Below, piece by piece: positions 16,361 through 26,900 of a DNA stretch of 46,679 nucleotides. Each line of letters opens with the position of its first letter. Positions within the stretch are counted from its first letter, which is position 1. Source of the DNA: Planctomycetota bacterium (GTDB taxonomy: Bacteria; Planctomycetota; Phycisphaerae; WQYP01). A program made the translations under genes and the position numbers. The notes under the pieces were generated by a model. It had not been told where the DNA came from. It searched no databases and saw only the letters and a list, made by a program, of their open reading frames with translations. The DNA is taken from assembly GCA_021808105.1 (NCBI GenBank), contig JAKBCC010000011.1:1-46679 (forward strand). Reading direction: 5' to 3'.

Positions 16361-17290
16361 ATGCCAAGCATGAAAAGAACTTCGGCTGGAAAGCAAATCT
16401 TGCTGGTTGCGGCTGTCATCGGCGTGATGGTGGGGCGCGGCATGGCCGCCCCGGTCTCGGCGGACGCTGCGCCAGTCGAGTCCTATTCCGCCGTGGCCAA
16501 GCCGTGGCGGGATGTGGATTTATCTTTCAGCCGGCCCGGGCGCGTGGTCAAAATTCTGGTGCATCGTGGAGACGTCGTGAAGGCCGGTCAGTTGCTGGCG
16601 GAAGAAAATGATCCGCAACAGAAAATCGCCGCCCGTCTGGCCAAACTTGCTGCCGACAGCACGCTGCGTATTCAGGCGGCACAAGCGGAACTCGCGCAAG
16701 ACGCTGTGTCACTGAAGCGCACACAGTGGGCCGCTGGCCAACATGCGGCGACGCCGTTTGAAATTCAGCGCGCGCAACTGAAAGTAACTATTGATAAGCT
16801 GAGTTTGAAACTGGCCGAACTGAAACACCAGCATGATCAGCTTGCCTGGCAAGCGGCCAAACTGGCAGTGCAACGACGCAAAATCACAGCTCCCTTTTCC
16901 GGTGTCATTGAAGACCGCTTCATTGATGTCGGCAGATCGGTCAATGCGTTCAAAAAAGTCCTGAACATTGTGCAGGTGGATCGGCTGCGAATATTTGTAC
17001 CCGTGCCGCTGCGCATCGCCATGAAGTTGCAAACGGGCCAGCCCGCCCGCGTAACGCCTGCCGCCGGAGCGTTGACGGTAGGGAAGATTATCTGGCTGGC
17101 CAAAGTTGCCGATTCCGCCAGCAACACGCTTCAGGTCGAAATCCGGGTTAATAATACCCAGAACGTACCGGCTGGCCAGCAGGTGCGGGTGACGTTTGCT
17201 CGGCCAGCACCGGCAGCCTCCAACATCCATTCCCAGATCAGCGGTGCGGATCAAACGCCGATGTCACCCACCGGGAGAAAAGCGCAATGA
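16361..17290 (+). CDS. Periplasmic adaptor (HlyD/RND membrane-fusion family)
   Basis: Adaptors of this family bridge inner-membrane exporters and TolC-type channels. The 309-residue protein starts MPSMKRTSAGKQILLVAAVI, a basic n-region plus a signal-peptide-like hydrophobic stretch ending near GMAAPVSA. The lipoyl half-motifs are split as expected: VDLSFSRPGRVVKILVHRGDVVKAGQLL near 50-80 and ITAPFSGVIEDRFIDVGRSV near 185-205. Between them lies an alpha-hairpin (LAADSTLRIQAAQAELAQDA). A beta-barrel region follows (VDRLRIFVPVPLRIAMKLQTG). GGGAAA precedes ATG 16361; ATG 16370 is an alternative. The stop overlaps the next start (ATGA), which indicates translational coupling. Confidence 0.88.
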   Translation: MPSMKRTSAGKQILLVAAVIGVMVGRGMAAPVSADAAPVESYSAVAKPWRDVDLSFSRPGRVVKILVHRGDVVKAGQLLAEENDPQQKIAARLAKLAADSTLRIQAAQAELAQDAVSLKRTQWAAGQHAATPFEIQRAQLKVTIDKLSLKLAELKHQHDQLAWQAAKLAVQRRKITAPFSGVIEDRFIDVGRSVNAFKKVLNIVQVDRLRIFVPVPLRIAMKLQTGQPARVTPAAGALTVGKIIWLAKVADSASNTLQVEIRVNNTQNVPAGQQVRVTFARPAPAASNIHSQISGADQTPMSPTGRKAQ

Positions 17291-18744
17291 GCGTCGAAGC
17301 TTCCAGCCCCATAGGTTCCGTTCAAGTGCTCATACCGCAACAGCAGTGGGCGGACGTGAAGTCGCGGCTCGGCACCGCCGAGGCCAGGCTCGCCGATTTA
17401 ACCGTGGCCGTCGAAATTGCCGCTGAAACCGCTGGTCTCAACCGGTTTATGGCGCTGGCCATGGCTTGGTGCAATATTCTGGCTGTGCGCTACAACGCCC
17501 GCCGCGTGTCGCTGGGAATTTTGCGCTCGCGAAGTGTTCATGTCATGGCGATGAACCAGACGGAAAAGATTCTCCGGAAAATGCAGCTTGTGCGGGACAT
17601 CGAAGAGGCCATGGAAGAATGTCTCGATCAGGACGCTGAGATACTTTTTCCTTCCGCAGCGGCCGGTAATGTTATTACGCGCTGTGCCGCGAAATTGATT
17701 TCAGCCCACGGCACCGGCACGGTATTCGCTCTGCCGTTACGACGCGATGGTTGCGTGGGTGTGCTTCTGCTGGAATTTGAGCCGGGGCGTAATGTTACCT
17801 CCGCCGAACTGGCCCCGTTGCGAACCACTGCGGATTTGCTGACCCCCCGGATCATGGATTTGTATGAACATGACCGCTGGTTTGGTGCACGCTGGGTTCG
17901 TGATTGGCGAAAATATCTGTCAAAACTCGTCGGCCCGACCCATACTTGGATCAAGGCCGCCGCCATCGCGATTACCCTGCTTTTGCTGTGGGCTTTTTTC
18001 GCCAAAGGCACCTTCCATATTATTGCGCAGTTCACGCTCGAACCCGTTCGGCAGGCACAAATTGTTGCCCCCTTCGACGGCTACATCAAAACCGTTCTGG
18101 TGCGGCCCGGAGATGCCATCATCGCACATAGGACCGTACTGGCCGAATTACACACCGCCAAGCTGCGTGATCAATTGGCCGCCGCCCAAGCCCAATATGC
18201 CGCATATGCCAAACAGGCGGACGTGGCACAATCAAAGGGAAAAATTGCCGATATGCAGATTGCCGATGATTCCATGAACGGTGCCTTGGCTAAAATCAGA
18301 CTCCTGAAACGCCAGATTGCACACGCCGCGATTACGTCGCCAATTTCCGGGGTCGTACTGACTGGCAATCTGCTGCGCCGCATCGGCGCACCGGTGCATT
18401 TGGGAGATGTGCTCTTTAAGGTAGCACCCATTAAGCCGTTGCTGGCGAGAATCAACGTGCAGGATGGCGACATTTTGTACGTCAAAACCGGTCAGGCCGG
18501 CAGTCTGGCCACCGCGTCTTATCCCGCAGATAAAATAGCTCTATCTGTAAGGCACATCGACCCGCTGGCAATGGTCAAACATAAGCAGAATATTTTTCGT
18601 GTTCGCGCGGTGCTTAAGCACCCGCCAAACTGGTTCCGCCCCGGAATGCAGGGTACCGCCCGTATTGACGCGGGAAATCGTCGCTATATCTGGATTTGGA
18701 CGCGCGGTCTGATTAATTGGATTCGCATGAAGCTCTGGCTGTGA
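17287..18744 (+). CDS. GAF-like / HlyD membrane-fusion protein
   Basis: Residues about 50-195 form a cytoplasmic GAF-like domain: VEIAAETAGLNRFMALAMAW, CAAKLISAHGTGTVFALPL, and CVGVLLLEFEPGRNVTSAEL. A single transmembrane helix follows at about 221-241 (KAAAIAITLLLLWAFFAKG). The periplasmic HlyD part reads AQIVAPFDGYIKTVLVRPGDAI, a coiled-coil hairpin, ITSPISGVVLTGNLLRRIGAPV and a barrel. The total of 485 residues matches planctomycete GAF-HlyD proteins. It overlaps the preceding adaptor by 4 bases. The GAF-like part may sense a ligand or dock the ATPase; no ligand residues can be assigned. Together with the preceding HlyD and the following TolC-like protein it would span the periplasm. Confidence 0.82.
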   Translation: MSVEASSPIGSVQVLIPQQQWADVKSRLGTAEARLADLTVAVEIAAETAGLNRFMALAMAWCNILAVRYNARRVSLGILRSRSVHVMAMNQTEKILRKMQLVRDIEEAMEECLDQDAEILFPSAAAGNVITRCAAKLISAHGTGTVFALPLRRDGCVGVLLLEFEPGRNVTSAELAPLRTTADLLTPRIMDLYEHDRWFGARWVRDWRKYLSKLVGPTHTWIKAAAIAITLLLLWAFFAKGTFHIIAQFTLEPVRQAQIVAPFDGYIKTVLVRPGDAIIAHRTVLAELHTAKLRDQLAAAQAQYAAYAKQADVAQSKGKIADMQIADDSMNGALAKIRLLKRQIAHAAITSPISGVVLTGNLLRRIGAPVHLGDVLFKVAPIKPLLARINVQDGDILYVKTGQAGSLATASYPADKIALSVRHIDPLAMVKHKQNIFRVRAVLKHPPNWFRPGMQGTARIDAGNRRYIWIWTRGLINWIRMKLWL

Positions 18745-18757
18745 GATATTCCAAGTT

Positions 18758-20629
18758 ATGACCCACTTTGATCAAAAAGAAGTAATGACCGGATATGCCA
18801 AGTCCGATTCGAATCGGTTTGGCTGCAATATGAGGGAAAACCGCCGCAGACTGGCCATGCTGGCCGGAATTACTTGTGGCCTGATAAGCCTTTCGGCCTG
18901 TACCTCGCCATTTGGTACTCAGAACGGTACTCCTTCGGGCACCGGCTTTGCGGACAGCGTGCTGGCACACGATCTCTCTGATGGCCGCTTATTGACCCAT
19001 CCATCCGTTATGCCGGTGGACCGGGGCGTGCATGAATTGGCTTCCCGCAACCAAGGCGGCCTCTCCGCACACAGCGCAAAATCAGCCCCGCCCGAAGCGG
19101 TTATTCCCGCCGGCACGGAAGCTCGTAACGCTGCTGCGGTGAAAAATATCCAATTACCGGTACGTATGACGCTCATGGAGGCCATTGCCGATGCCATGGA
19201 GCATAATTTATCCATAAAAATTCAGTCCTATACCCCGGCGATTTCACAATCGCAGATTGTCGCTGCCGAAGCGGTGTTTGATCCCACGTTTGTTGGTCAG
19301 ATTCAATATCAACATCTGGATCAGCCCACCCCTTACGCGGAAACGTTGGGGTCTTCAACATCTCCCGTTGGCATCAACAATGAGGATCAGGTCAATTCCC
19401 AGGTAGGGGTAAAAAAGCTTCTGTCAACGGGCGGTACCGTGTCTCTGATAGGTTCAGATAATTATCAGGATTTTCATACCTCCACGAGTCTGCCCCCGGA
19501 TATTAACCCCTCGCATACCTCTGACTTAGCCTTGGAACTTAAGCAACCCCTGTTGCAGGGGTTTGGCTCACAGGTCAATAACGCCGACATTTATATCGCC
19601 CGCCGCAACCAGCAGATCGCGCTTTCGGAATTTCGCGCGGAGGTTATTAAAGTCGTTTCCCGGGTGGAACGCACCTATCTGCAATTGGCTCAAGCCTCCG
19701 CCGATCTGCATTTTGAACGACAATTGGTGCGTCAGGCCGGGAAAACACTGCTCCGCTTGAAAAATCGCCTGCACATGGATGTCGATTCGGTGCAGATGAA
19801 TCAGGCCCGGGCCGCAGTGGATCTGGCGCAATACAATCTGGCCTCAGTGCAGAGGCAGGTGGGGGATTTATCCGAAACCCTCAAAGCCCTCTTGAATGAT
19901 CCCGCGATACCCGTTGGCCCCGGCCCCAATATCATCCCCACCAACAAACCCACCGCCGTGCCCTTCGCCTTTGATCTTGATCAGGACATCGCCACCGCAT
20001 TGCAGCAACGCGGCATCATGCGACGCGACCGTATGGCGGTGGAGAAGGCGGGAATCCGTCGCAGCGTCGCGGAGAACGCCCTGCTACCCAAGGCTGATCT
20101 CATCGCGGCCACCGATTCCGCGGGATTATCACCTGACGGCAGTTTCCCCGGTGGATTTAACCGCATGATTTCCGATCCGCATGTCGGATTTACCGTCGGC
20201 ATGGATCTGGAAATCCCCATTGGCAACCGTGCCGCACGCGCCAAACTATATCGCCGCCGCCTGCTGCGCCGGCAAGCCTTAACCCAGATGCTCAAAGACG
20301 CGCAGAACATTGCTCGCGATGTCGCCAGTGATCTCGTGAACCTCACCATTGATTGGCGGCAAATCCATCTTTCCCGCCGCCGCCGCAAATCCGCCGCCGC
20401 CGTTCTGCGCGGCCTGGAAGTGGAAGCCCTCTCCGGCCAAGCTCTTAACCCGACATTCCTGCAACTGGAACTTAACGCCCAGCAGGATCTTGCCCAGGCC
20501 GAAATCGCCGAAGCCCAGGCGTTGACCGGCTACAATATAGACATGGTGAAATTTCAACGCGACCAGGGCACCCTGCTGGAATTCGATCGCGTCGCAATTG
20601 CACCGGAACCCAAGGGCACCGAGCCATAA
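18758..20629 (+). CDS. TolC-like outer-membrane factor, lipoprotein
   Basis: Outer-membrane efflux proteins form trimeric exit ducts. After a lipoprotein signal with lipobox LSAC (Cys at about residue 48 from ATG 18758), a variable linker leads to PVRMTLMEAIADAMEHNLSI. This is the standard opening of the OEP repeat. Two OEP halves follow with long helices (VVSRVERTYLQLAQASADLH; QDLAQAEIAEAQALTGYNI) and strand segments such as GTVSLIGSDNY. ATG 18830 (MRENRRRLAMLAGI...) would give the most normal signal-peptide length, but has a poor ribosome site; 18785 is also possible. The 14-base gap after the GAF-HlyD gene supports cotranscription. Length (600-623) is slightly above typical TolC. Confidence 0.85.
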   Translation: MTHFDQKEVMTGYAKSDSNRFGCNMRENRRRLAMLAGITCGLISLSACTSPFGTQNGTPSGTGFADSVLAHDLSDGRLLTHPSVMPVDRGVHELASRNQGGLSAHSAKSAPPEAVIPAGTEARNAAAVKNIQLPVRMTLMEAIADAMEHNLSIKIQSYTPAISQSQIVAAEAVFDPTFVGQIQYQHLDQPTPYAETLGSSTSPVGINNEDQVNSQVGVKKLLSTGGTVSLIGSDNYQDFHTSTSLPPDINPSHTSDLALELKQPLLQGFGSQVNNADIYIARRNQQIALSEFRAEVIKVVSRVERTYLQLAQASADLHFERQLVRQAGKTLLRLKNRLHMDVDSVQMNQARAAVDLAQYNLASVQRQVGDLSETLKALLNDPAIPVGPGPNIIPTNKPTAVPFAFDLDQDIATALQQRGIMRRDRMAVEKAGIRRSVAENALLPKADLIAATDSAGLSPDGSFPGGFNRMISDPHVGFTVGMDLEIPIGNRAARAKLYRRRLLRRQALTQMLKDAQNIARDVASDLVNLTIDWRQIHLSRRRRKSAAAVLRGLEVEALSGQALNPTFLQLELNAQQDLAQAEIAEAQALTGYNIDMVKFQRDQGTLLEFDRVAIAPEPKGTEP

Positions 20630-20745
20630 CATTGCGTTTCCGGCCATTACGTCGGAAAAATTGCATCATTCCATTCGGAAAGCCCGCAAAAACGCCGTCT
20701 GTATCCCTTACCGAAAAATTATCCAAAATGTTTCCAAGATTTTAC

Positions 20746-20774
20746 TTGACTTCGCTTTTGCGGCAGTTTATTCT
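20746..20774 (+). promoter_or_regulatory. Near-consensus sigma-70 promoter of the giant gene
   Basis: TTGACT (20746-20751) and TATTCT (20769-20774) are separated by 17 bases, giving a start near 20781 and a leader of about 200 bases. The giant gene therefore appears to have its own strong promoter, separate from the exporter operon, which ends at 20629. Confidence 0.6.
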
Positions 20775-20810
20775 TCGCCCCATAATCTTTCGTTTCGCGC
20801 GGCGCGAGAC

Positions 20811-20853
20811 GGTTCTTACCACGATTCCAGGGGAAAGAACCTCTTTTTCTTTT
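20811..20853 (+). terminator. Terminator-like hairpin in the leader of the giant gene
   Basis: GGTTCTT (20811-20817) pairs with AAGAACC (20835-20841), followed by the T-rich run TCTTTTTCTTTT (20842-20853). It sits between promoter and start codon, so it could be an attenuator. The 17-base loop and moderate stem make this tentative. No known riboswitch was recognised. Confidence 0.35.
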
Positions 20854-20983
20854 GCCGCAGGGGCGGATGAGAGATTCAATTTTGTGAGTGGAGAGAATTA
20901 AAATAGTCTGGTGGTTTTTACATCGTTTCTCTGAGCGTGCTTGTTTCGGCGTCCAGAGCTTAGACGAGGAAGGATGTTCGGTC

Positions 20984-23900
20984 ATGGTTCAGGCTAAAAC
21001 TAAGGCTCGGAGAAATTCCATAACACGGGCGTTGGCTCGATTACGCTCACCGCGTATTTTCATTCCGTGGCTTTCGCAAAATTTACGTCAATTGCGGTCG
21101 GATACCGTTACTGAAGCCATCGCGGCCACGCGTGAAGTTCGCATCAGTCGACCGCGCTTCGGTCGTCTTCAGCGGCAGGGGCCGGTACTGGAGCAGCTTG
21201 AGCAACGTATATACATGAGTTCATTGCCGACACCATTTGCGAACATGGACATCGGTTCTCCGTCCACCGGCGGTTCGGCCATCTATGTATCCACCAACAA
21301 CCAATGGCAGATCACCGGTGCGGGCACGGGCATTACCGGAACATCCGATCAATTCAACTTTACCTCTGAAAGTTGGACTGGATCAGGCAGTCTGACCGCG
21401 GATGTGGGCGCAGTGGCCAATACGGGAGCCAATGCCCAGGCGGGCGTGATGATCCGCGATACCAGTGCGGCGGGCAGCAGCTTTGCCGCCGTGGTGGAAA
21501 ATTCCAGTGGCACAATCAGCTTTGAATATCGTAACGGTTCGGGAACCAATGTTGTGGTCAGCACCACGACCGGTACCGTCAATCCGGCATGGGTCAAACT
21601 CTCCGAAACCCAATCCGGCAATACCGATTCCTTCACCGGCCTGTATTCCACCGATGGCGTACACTGGACAGCCGTCAATACCACACCGGTGAACATCGTA
21701 TTCAGCGGAAACACCAGCCTGGCGGGTCTGGCGGTGACCAGCGGAAACGCCAGTCAGGCCCAGACTGTGGATGTCAACAACTTCAGCGCTACCGCCGGAG
21801 ATACTGCGCCGGGTTCGACGACAACCGCGTCGGCGTTGACCTTGCCACCCGACAATTCTCTGACCGACGGCACTTGGACTCAGGGGCAATCCGGCGGCAG
21901 CGGCTCGGGTACCGGCACTGTGACTTCGGTCAGTGGCGGGCTGCTGATGTCGGACGGTAATTCGGAACTTGTGACGCTATCGCATACATTTGCGATACCG
22001 GCGGATCAGACTCCCTCCACGTTCCAATTCAACTTTTCGAACCTCACCTTTAATACCAGTGCCACCAAGAACATCAACGACGCCTTTGAAGTGGCCTTGC
22101 TCAACGGTGGCGGAACATCCGTGGTTAACACCATTGCATCCGGACGCGACAGTTTTTTGAATATCACATCAGGCCAGAATGTCGATGCGGCGACGGGCGT
22201 AACAGTGACTCAATCCGGCGGCACATACAATGTCACACTGGATGTATCGGGCCTTACGGCGGGTAGTAACGCCACGCTGGTATTTCGCCTGGTCAGCAAC
22301 AGTGCGTTACCCGGCACATCCGTTGAGATACTCACTCCCGCCGCAGCACCGACGGTTACGGCGGGTCTGGCAAATGACACCTATCCGCCGGGGTCAACGA
22401 ATCCGCAGTACCGCACTGATGGTCTGACCACCGATCCTGCCGTCACAGGTACTGTGGCCGATGCGGTGTCCATTACCGAATTGCAATACCAGCTTGACGG
22501 CGGAGCGTTTACCGACATTACCAGCAGTCTCTCCAACGGCGTATATACCTATACGCCCAGCGGTGTAACGCCCGGATCACATACCGTGGATATCCGCGCT
22601 ACGAACAGTGATGGCGAGAGTTCTGATGCGGTATTTACATACACTCTCGACGCCCTTCCCACCGCCAACGCCGGACAAAATATTACCATCAACGAGGGAA
22701 CAACACAGACATTTAACGGATCGGGCTCCACCGCCGTCAGCCCGGCGACAATTTACAGTTATAGCTGGTCATTCAGTGATGGCAGCTCGGCCAATACCGC
22801 ATCAACCACGCACACTTACGACACGCCGGGGTCGTATACCGCGACGCTGACGGTCATGGATACCGCCGGCGCAACGGCCAGCAGCACAATCAATGTGACG
22901 GTCGCCAATGTAGCCCCCACGGTCAGCACGCCAACCATTCAGGCCGGGCAGGAAGGCGCGGCCACCACGTTGCGTACCACGTTCACTGACCCCGGTATCT
23001 ATGACACACATACCGCGGAGATTAACTGGGGTGATGGAACATCCTCCGCCGGAACGGTAGTTGAAAATGACGGCTCCGGCACGGTCGCCGGCAGTCACAT
23101 CTACGCCGAGGAGGGAACTTACAACGTCACCGCCACGGTGACGGATAATTATGGAGCATCAGGTTCCGCCAGCGCCAACGCGGTCATCAGTGACGCCCCG
23201 CTGACACTCTCCGCCGCCGCGATCACCACGCCGGAACAAAGTGCGTTCAATGGCACGGTGGCGACCTTTACGGACGCCGATCCCAATGGCACGGCCAGTG
23301 ATTACGCAGCCACAATCGTCTGGGGCGATGGCACCACCTCCAGCGGCACCATCGTTACCAATGGCAGCGGGGGCTTTAATGTGCAGGGGACGCACACGTA
23401 TACCGACGAAGGCAGTTACGTCACGCAGGTGACGGTTAATGATGTCGGCGGTGCCAGTGCGTCCGCGGCGGGTACGGCAACCGTTGCGCTGGTCCCACCG
23501 ACCATCACCATCAGCGGAAACGCTTCGGTGAATGTCGCTTCGCCTTATCAGTTGGATCTGTCCGCCGCCAATGCGGCGGGCACGGATGTAATAACTTCCT
23601 GGGCGATTAACTGGGGCGATGGCACCAATGGCCAGCAGGATATTCAGACGGTTTCAGGCAATCCGGCTTCCGTAAGTCATACGTATCAACAGGGCAATAC
23701 CAATTACACCATTTCCGCCACGGCGACCAATGAGGACGGCACCTTTGCGTCCAACAGTCTTTCAGTAACGATCAACGATGTGCCCGCTACGATCACCAGT
23801 CTTAATGCGATTTCCGGCAATGAAGGCGAACCGGCGAGCTTAACCGCGGCGTTCACCTATCCCGGACTGCTGGACACACACAGCGCCCAGATTAACTGGG

Positions 23901-26900
23901 GCGATGGCAATTACACTTCCGGCACCATTGTGGAAAGTAACGGCTCCGGTACGGTGACGGCCACGCACAGCTACTCCGAGGAAGGCTCCTACACCGTGAC
24001 ATTGACGGTATACGATCAGGCCGGGCAAAGCGGTACCGCGACCACCACCGCAGCCATTGCCGATACCCAACTGGCCGCGCAGGGCGGGCTGACGATTTCC
24101 ACGCTGCCGGAGACAGCGTTCTCGAATCAGTTGGTGGCGACGTTTACCGATCCGGGCGGCGGCGAGCCGCTGGCGGATTACAGTGCGTCGATTAACTGGG
24201 GCGATGGTTCGGCGGCCACAACGGGCACAATTGTCACCACTGGCCAGAGCAATATTTTCAACGTCACCGGCGGACATAGTTATGTCACCGCCGGAAATTA
24301 CACAGTTACCGTGACGCTCACGCATGACCAATTGCCGCCGATAACAGTCACCAGCACGGTGGCGGTCAAATATGATGCCAGCATCATTGTGCTGGATCCG
24401 ACGGATTCGGGATCGCTGTCCTTATCGGGTAATGGATCATTAGTGGGCAACGGCAACTCGGATATCGTGGTTGATTCCAATAATTCGTCCGCAGTGACGG
24501 TAGGAGGCAACAGCACGATCAATGTAGACACCAGTCGGTTGGATATTGTTGGATCCAGTTTTTCCAAAGGCAATGCTACAATTACCGGCCAGGTGATCAC
24601 AAATGCGGCCTACGCGCCAGACCCGCTGGCAAACCTGCCCGTGCCCACTGAACCGGCACAAGTCTTCAGCGGCAGCGGCAGTTATTCCGGGACGCTTCAA
24701 CCGGGTTACTATGAAAATGGCATACATGTCGGTTCCAACCAAACCGTGAACCTGATGCCGGGATTGTATTACCTTGGTGGCACCGGGTTCTCTGTCAGCG
24801 GCAACGGCGCGGCGATCTCCGGTACCGGCGTAACGTTTTACCTGGCGCAAAGCGGTGGAACCTCGTTTGACCTAAGCGGCAACGGAACGGTTAATCTCTC
24901 GGCCCCGACCACCGGAGCGTATGCCGGCGTTCTGGTGTTTCAAAATCGCTCGTCAACGGCAACATTATCCATTACCGGCAACGGTAAAACCACGGTTTAC
25001 GGCGCTATCTACGCCGCACTGGGTACCGCAGCGCTCACTGGCAATGGCGGATTGAATGCCAATGGCAATCCCGCCGATACGCTGGGAGCCGATTTTGTCG
25101 TTTATAAAATGTCGATTACCGGCAATGGGCACATGCTCATTAATCCCGCCATTCCACCCAGTGAGTTTTATGTTGCCGACGGAGCGTCTCCGCAATCCAT
25201 CTTTCGCTATGATTCCGCGGGCAACGCCAATGGCGCTGTGGTCATGAACAGTGCCAACACGGATCCAGTGGGCATTGCCTCGGACGCCGCCGGGGACAAA
25301 CTTTGGGTGCTCGACAACAGCGGTACGGTATATGTTTACCAGCCTGGCACCGGCGCTCTGCTGGGTTCGTGGCAGGCCGGGGGAACCTCCGGAGAAAATC
25401 CCACCGGCATCACCACCGATGGCAAAAACATCTGGGTTATTTCCGCGACGGACCACACCGTGCGGGAATACGCCAACGCCGCGGATATTCTGGGCGGCAC
25501 GGTGACCGCTTCCAGCAGTTTTAATCTCAACAGCGGTGATTCCAGCCCGACCGACATCACGACCAACGGTACGGATTTCTGGGTCACCGATAACGCCGGC
25601 GGCAAGGGAACGGTCTTTGAGTATTCTCTGGCCGGCAAATCAGTAACCAATTGGTCGCTGGACGCCGCGGATGTCAATCCCACGGGCATCACGGGTAATC
25701 CCGGCGGTGGAGCCGACCTATGGACCGTCGATGCCACGACCGATACGGTCTATCACTACGTCGGCGGCATGAACAATACCAGCGGTTCCTATAGCGCCAA
25801 CAATACTTACACTCTGGCCGCCGCGGACACCAATCCGCAGGCGATTACCGATCCCTCCAATGCGGATTATTGGATTGGCGGCGTCTCCGGCGGGGACTGG
25901 AATACGGCCAGCAACTGGTCGGCGGGGGTGCCCCAATCCTACCAGGATGTTTATCTGTATCCGCAGAATTCCACCAGCCAGGGCGGCTATAGCATCGATA
26001 TTAACTATGGCGAGTCGGCGGCGGCCAACAGCATTCAGGGAGCCGGCGATTCACTTGTGTTCAATGGCGGTTCGCTGACACTTAACGCCGCATCAAATAT
26101 TGGCAGCGTGAATCTGGGATATGGCACGCTGACGACCGCTGCGGCGCTGAGCACCACGAATCTGGTGCTCAGCGGCGGCACCATCAACGGTGCGGGTTCG
26201 GTGAGCGTTTCTGGCGCGGGCAATACCATCAGCGGGGGAACGCTGGATACCACTCTGACCGTGGAGACAGGCGCAACCCTGTATATCAACGGAAGCGTAA
26301 CACTCAATGGCACGACGCTGAACAACCACGGGACGGTGGACTGGACCAACGGCACCATCACGCTGGGCAGTGCAGCGGCGATCAACAATGAAGCCGGGGG
26401 CGTATTTGACATTGCGAACTCCGGCGCGTTCAGCGCCAGCGACGCGACGGCAGTGGCTTTCAACAACTACGGGTTGCTGGAGAAGACGGGCAACACGGGG
26501 ACCAGTTGGTTCAACGCCAACGGCAGCGCGGGGGTGGCGCTGAACAACGAATCGACGGGTCAGGTGGTCGTGGACGCGGGAGGATTGGGATTCAATGCCG
26601 GCGGGACCAATGCGAATATCAGTACAACGTCGCCGGCGTTCACGGCTGACGGGGGCTATATACGGTTTAACAATGAGACCTTCACGCTTAATGGCAATAC
26701 GAGCATGACCAGCGTCAATGGCGGGCAGGTGGAGATGACCGCCGGGACGCTGACCACGGACGGGACGTTAAGCGTCAACAGCCTGGACTTCAGCAATGGG
26801 ACGATCAACGGGACGGGTACCGTGTCCTTAAGCGGCACCAACACCTGGAGCGGTGGGACGCTGGATACATCCATGACGGTCAGCAGCGGTGCGGAACTCA

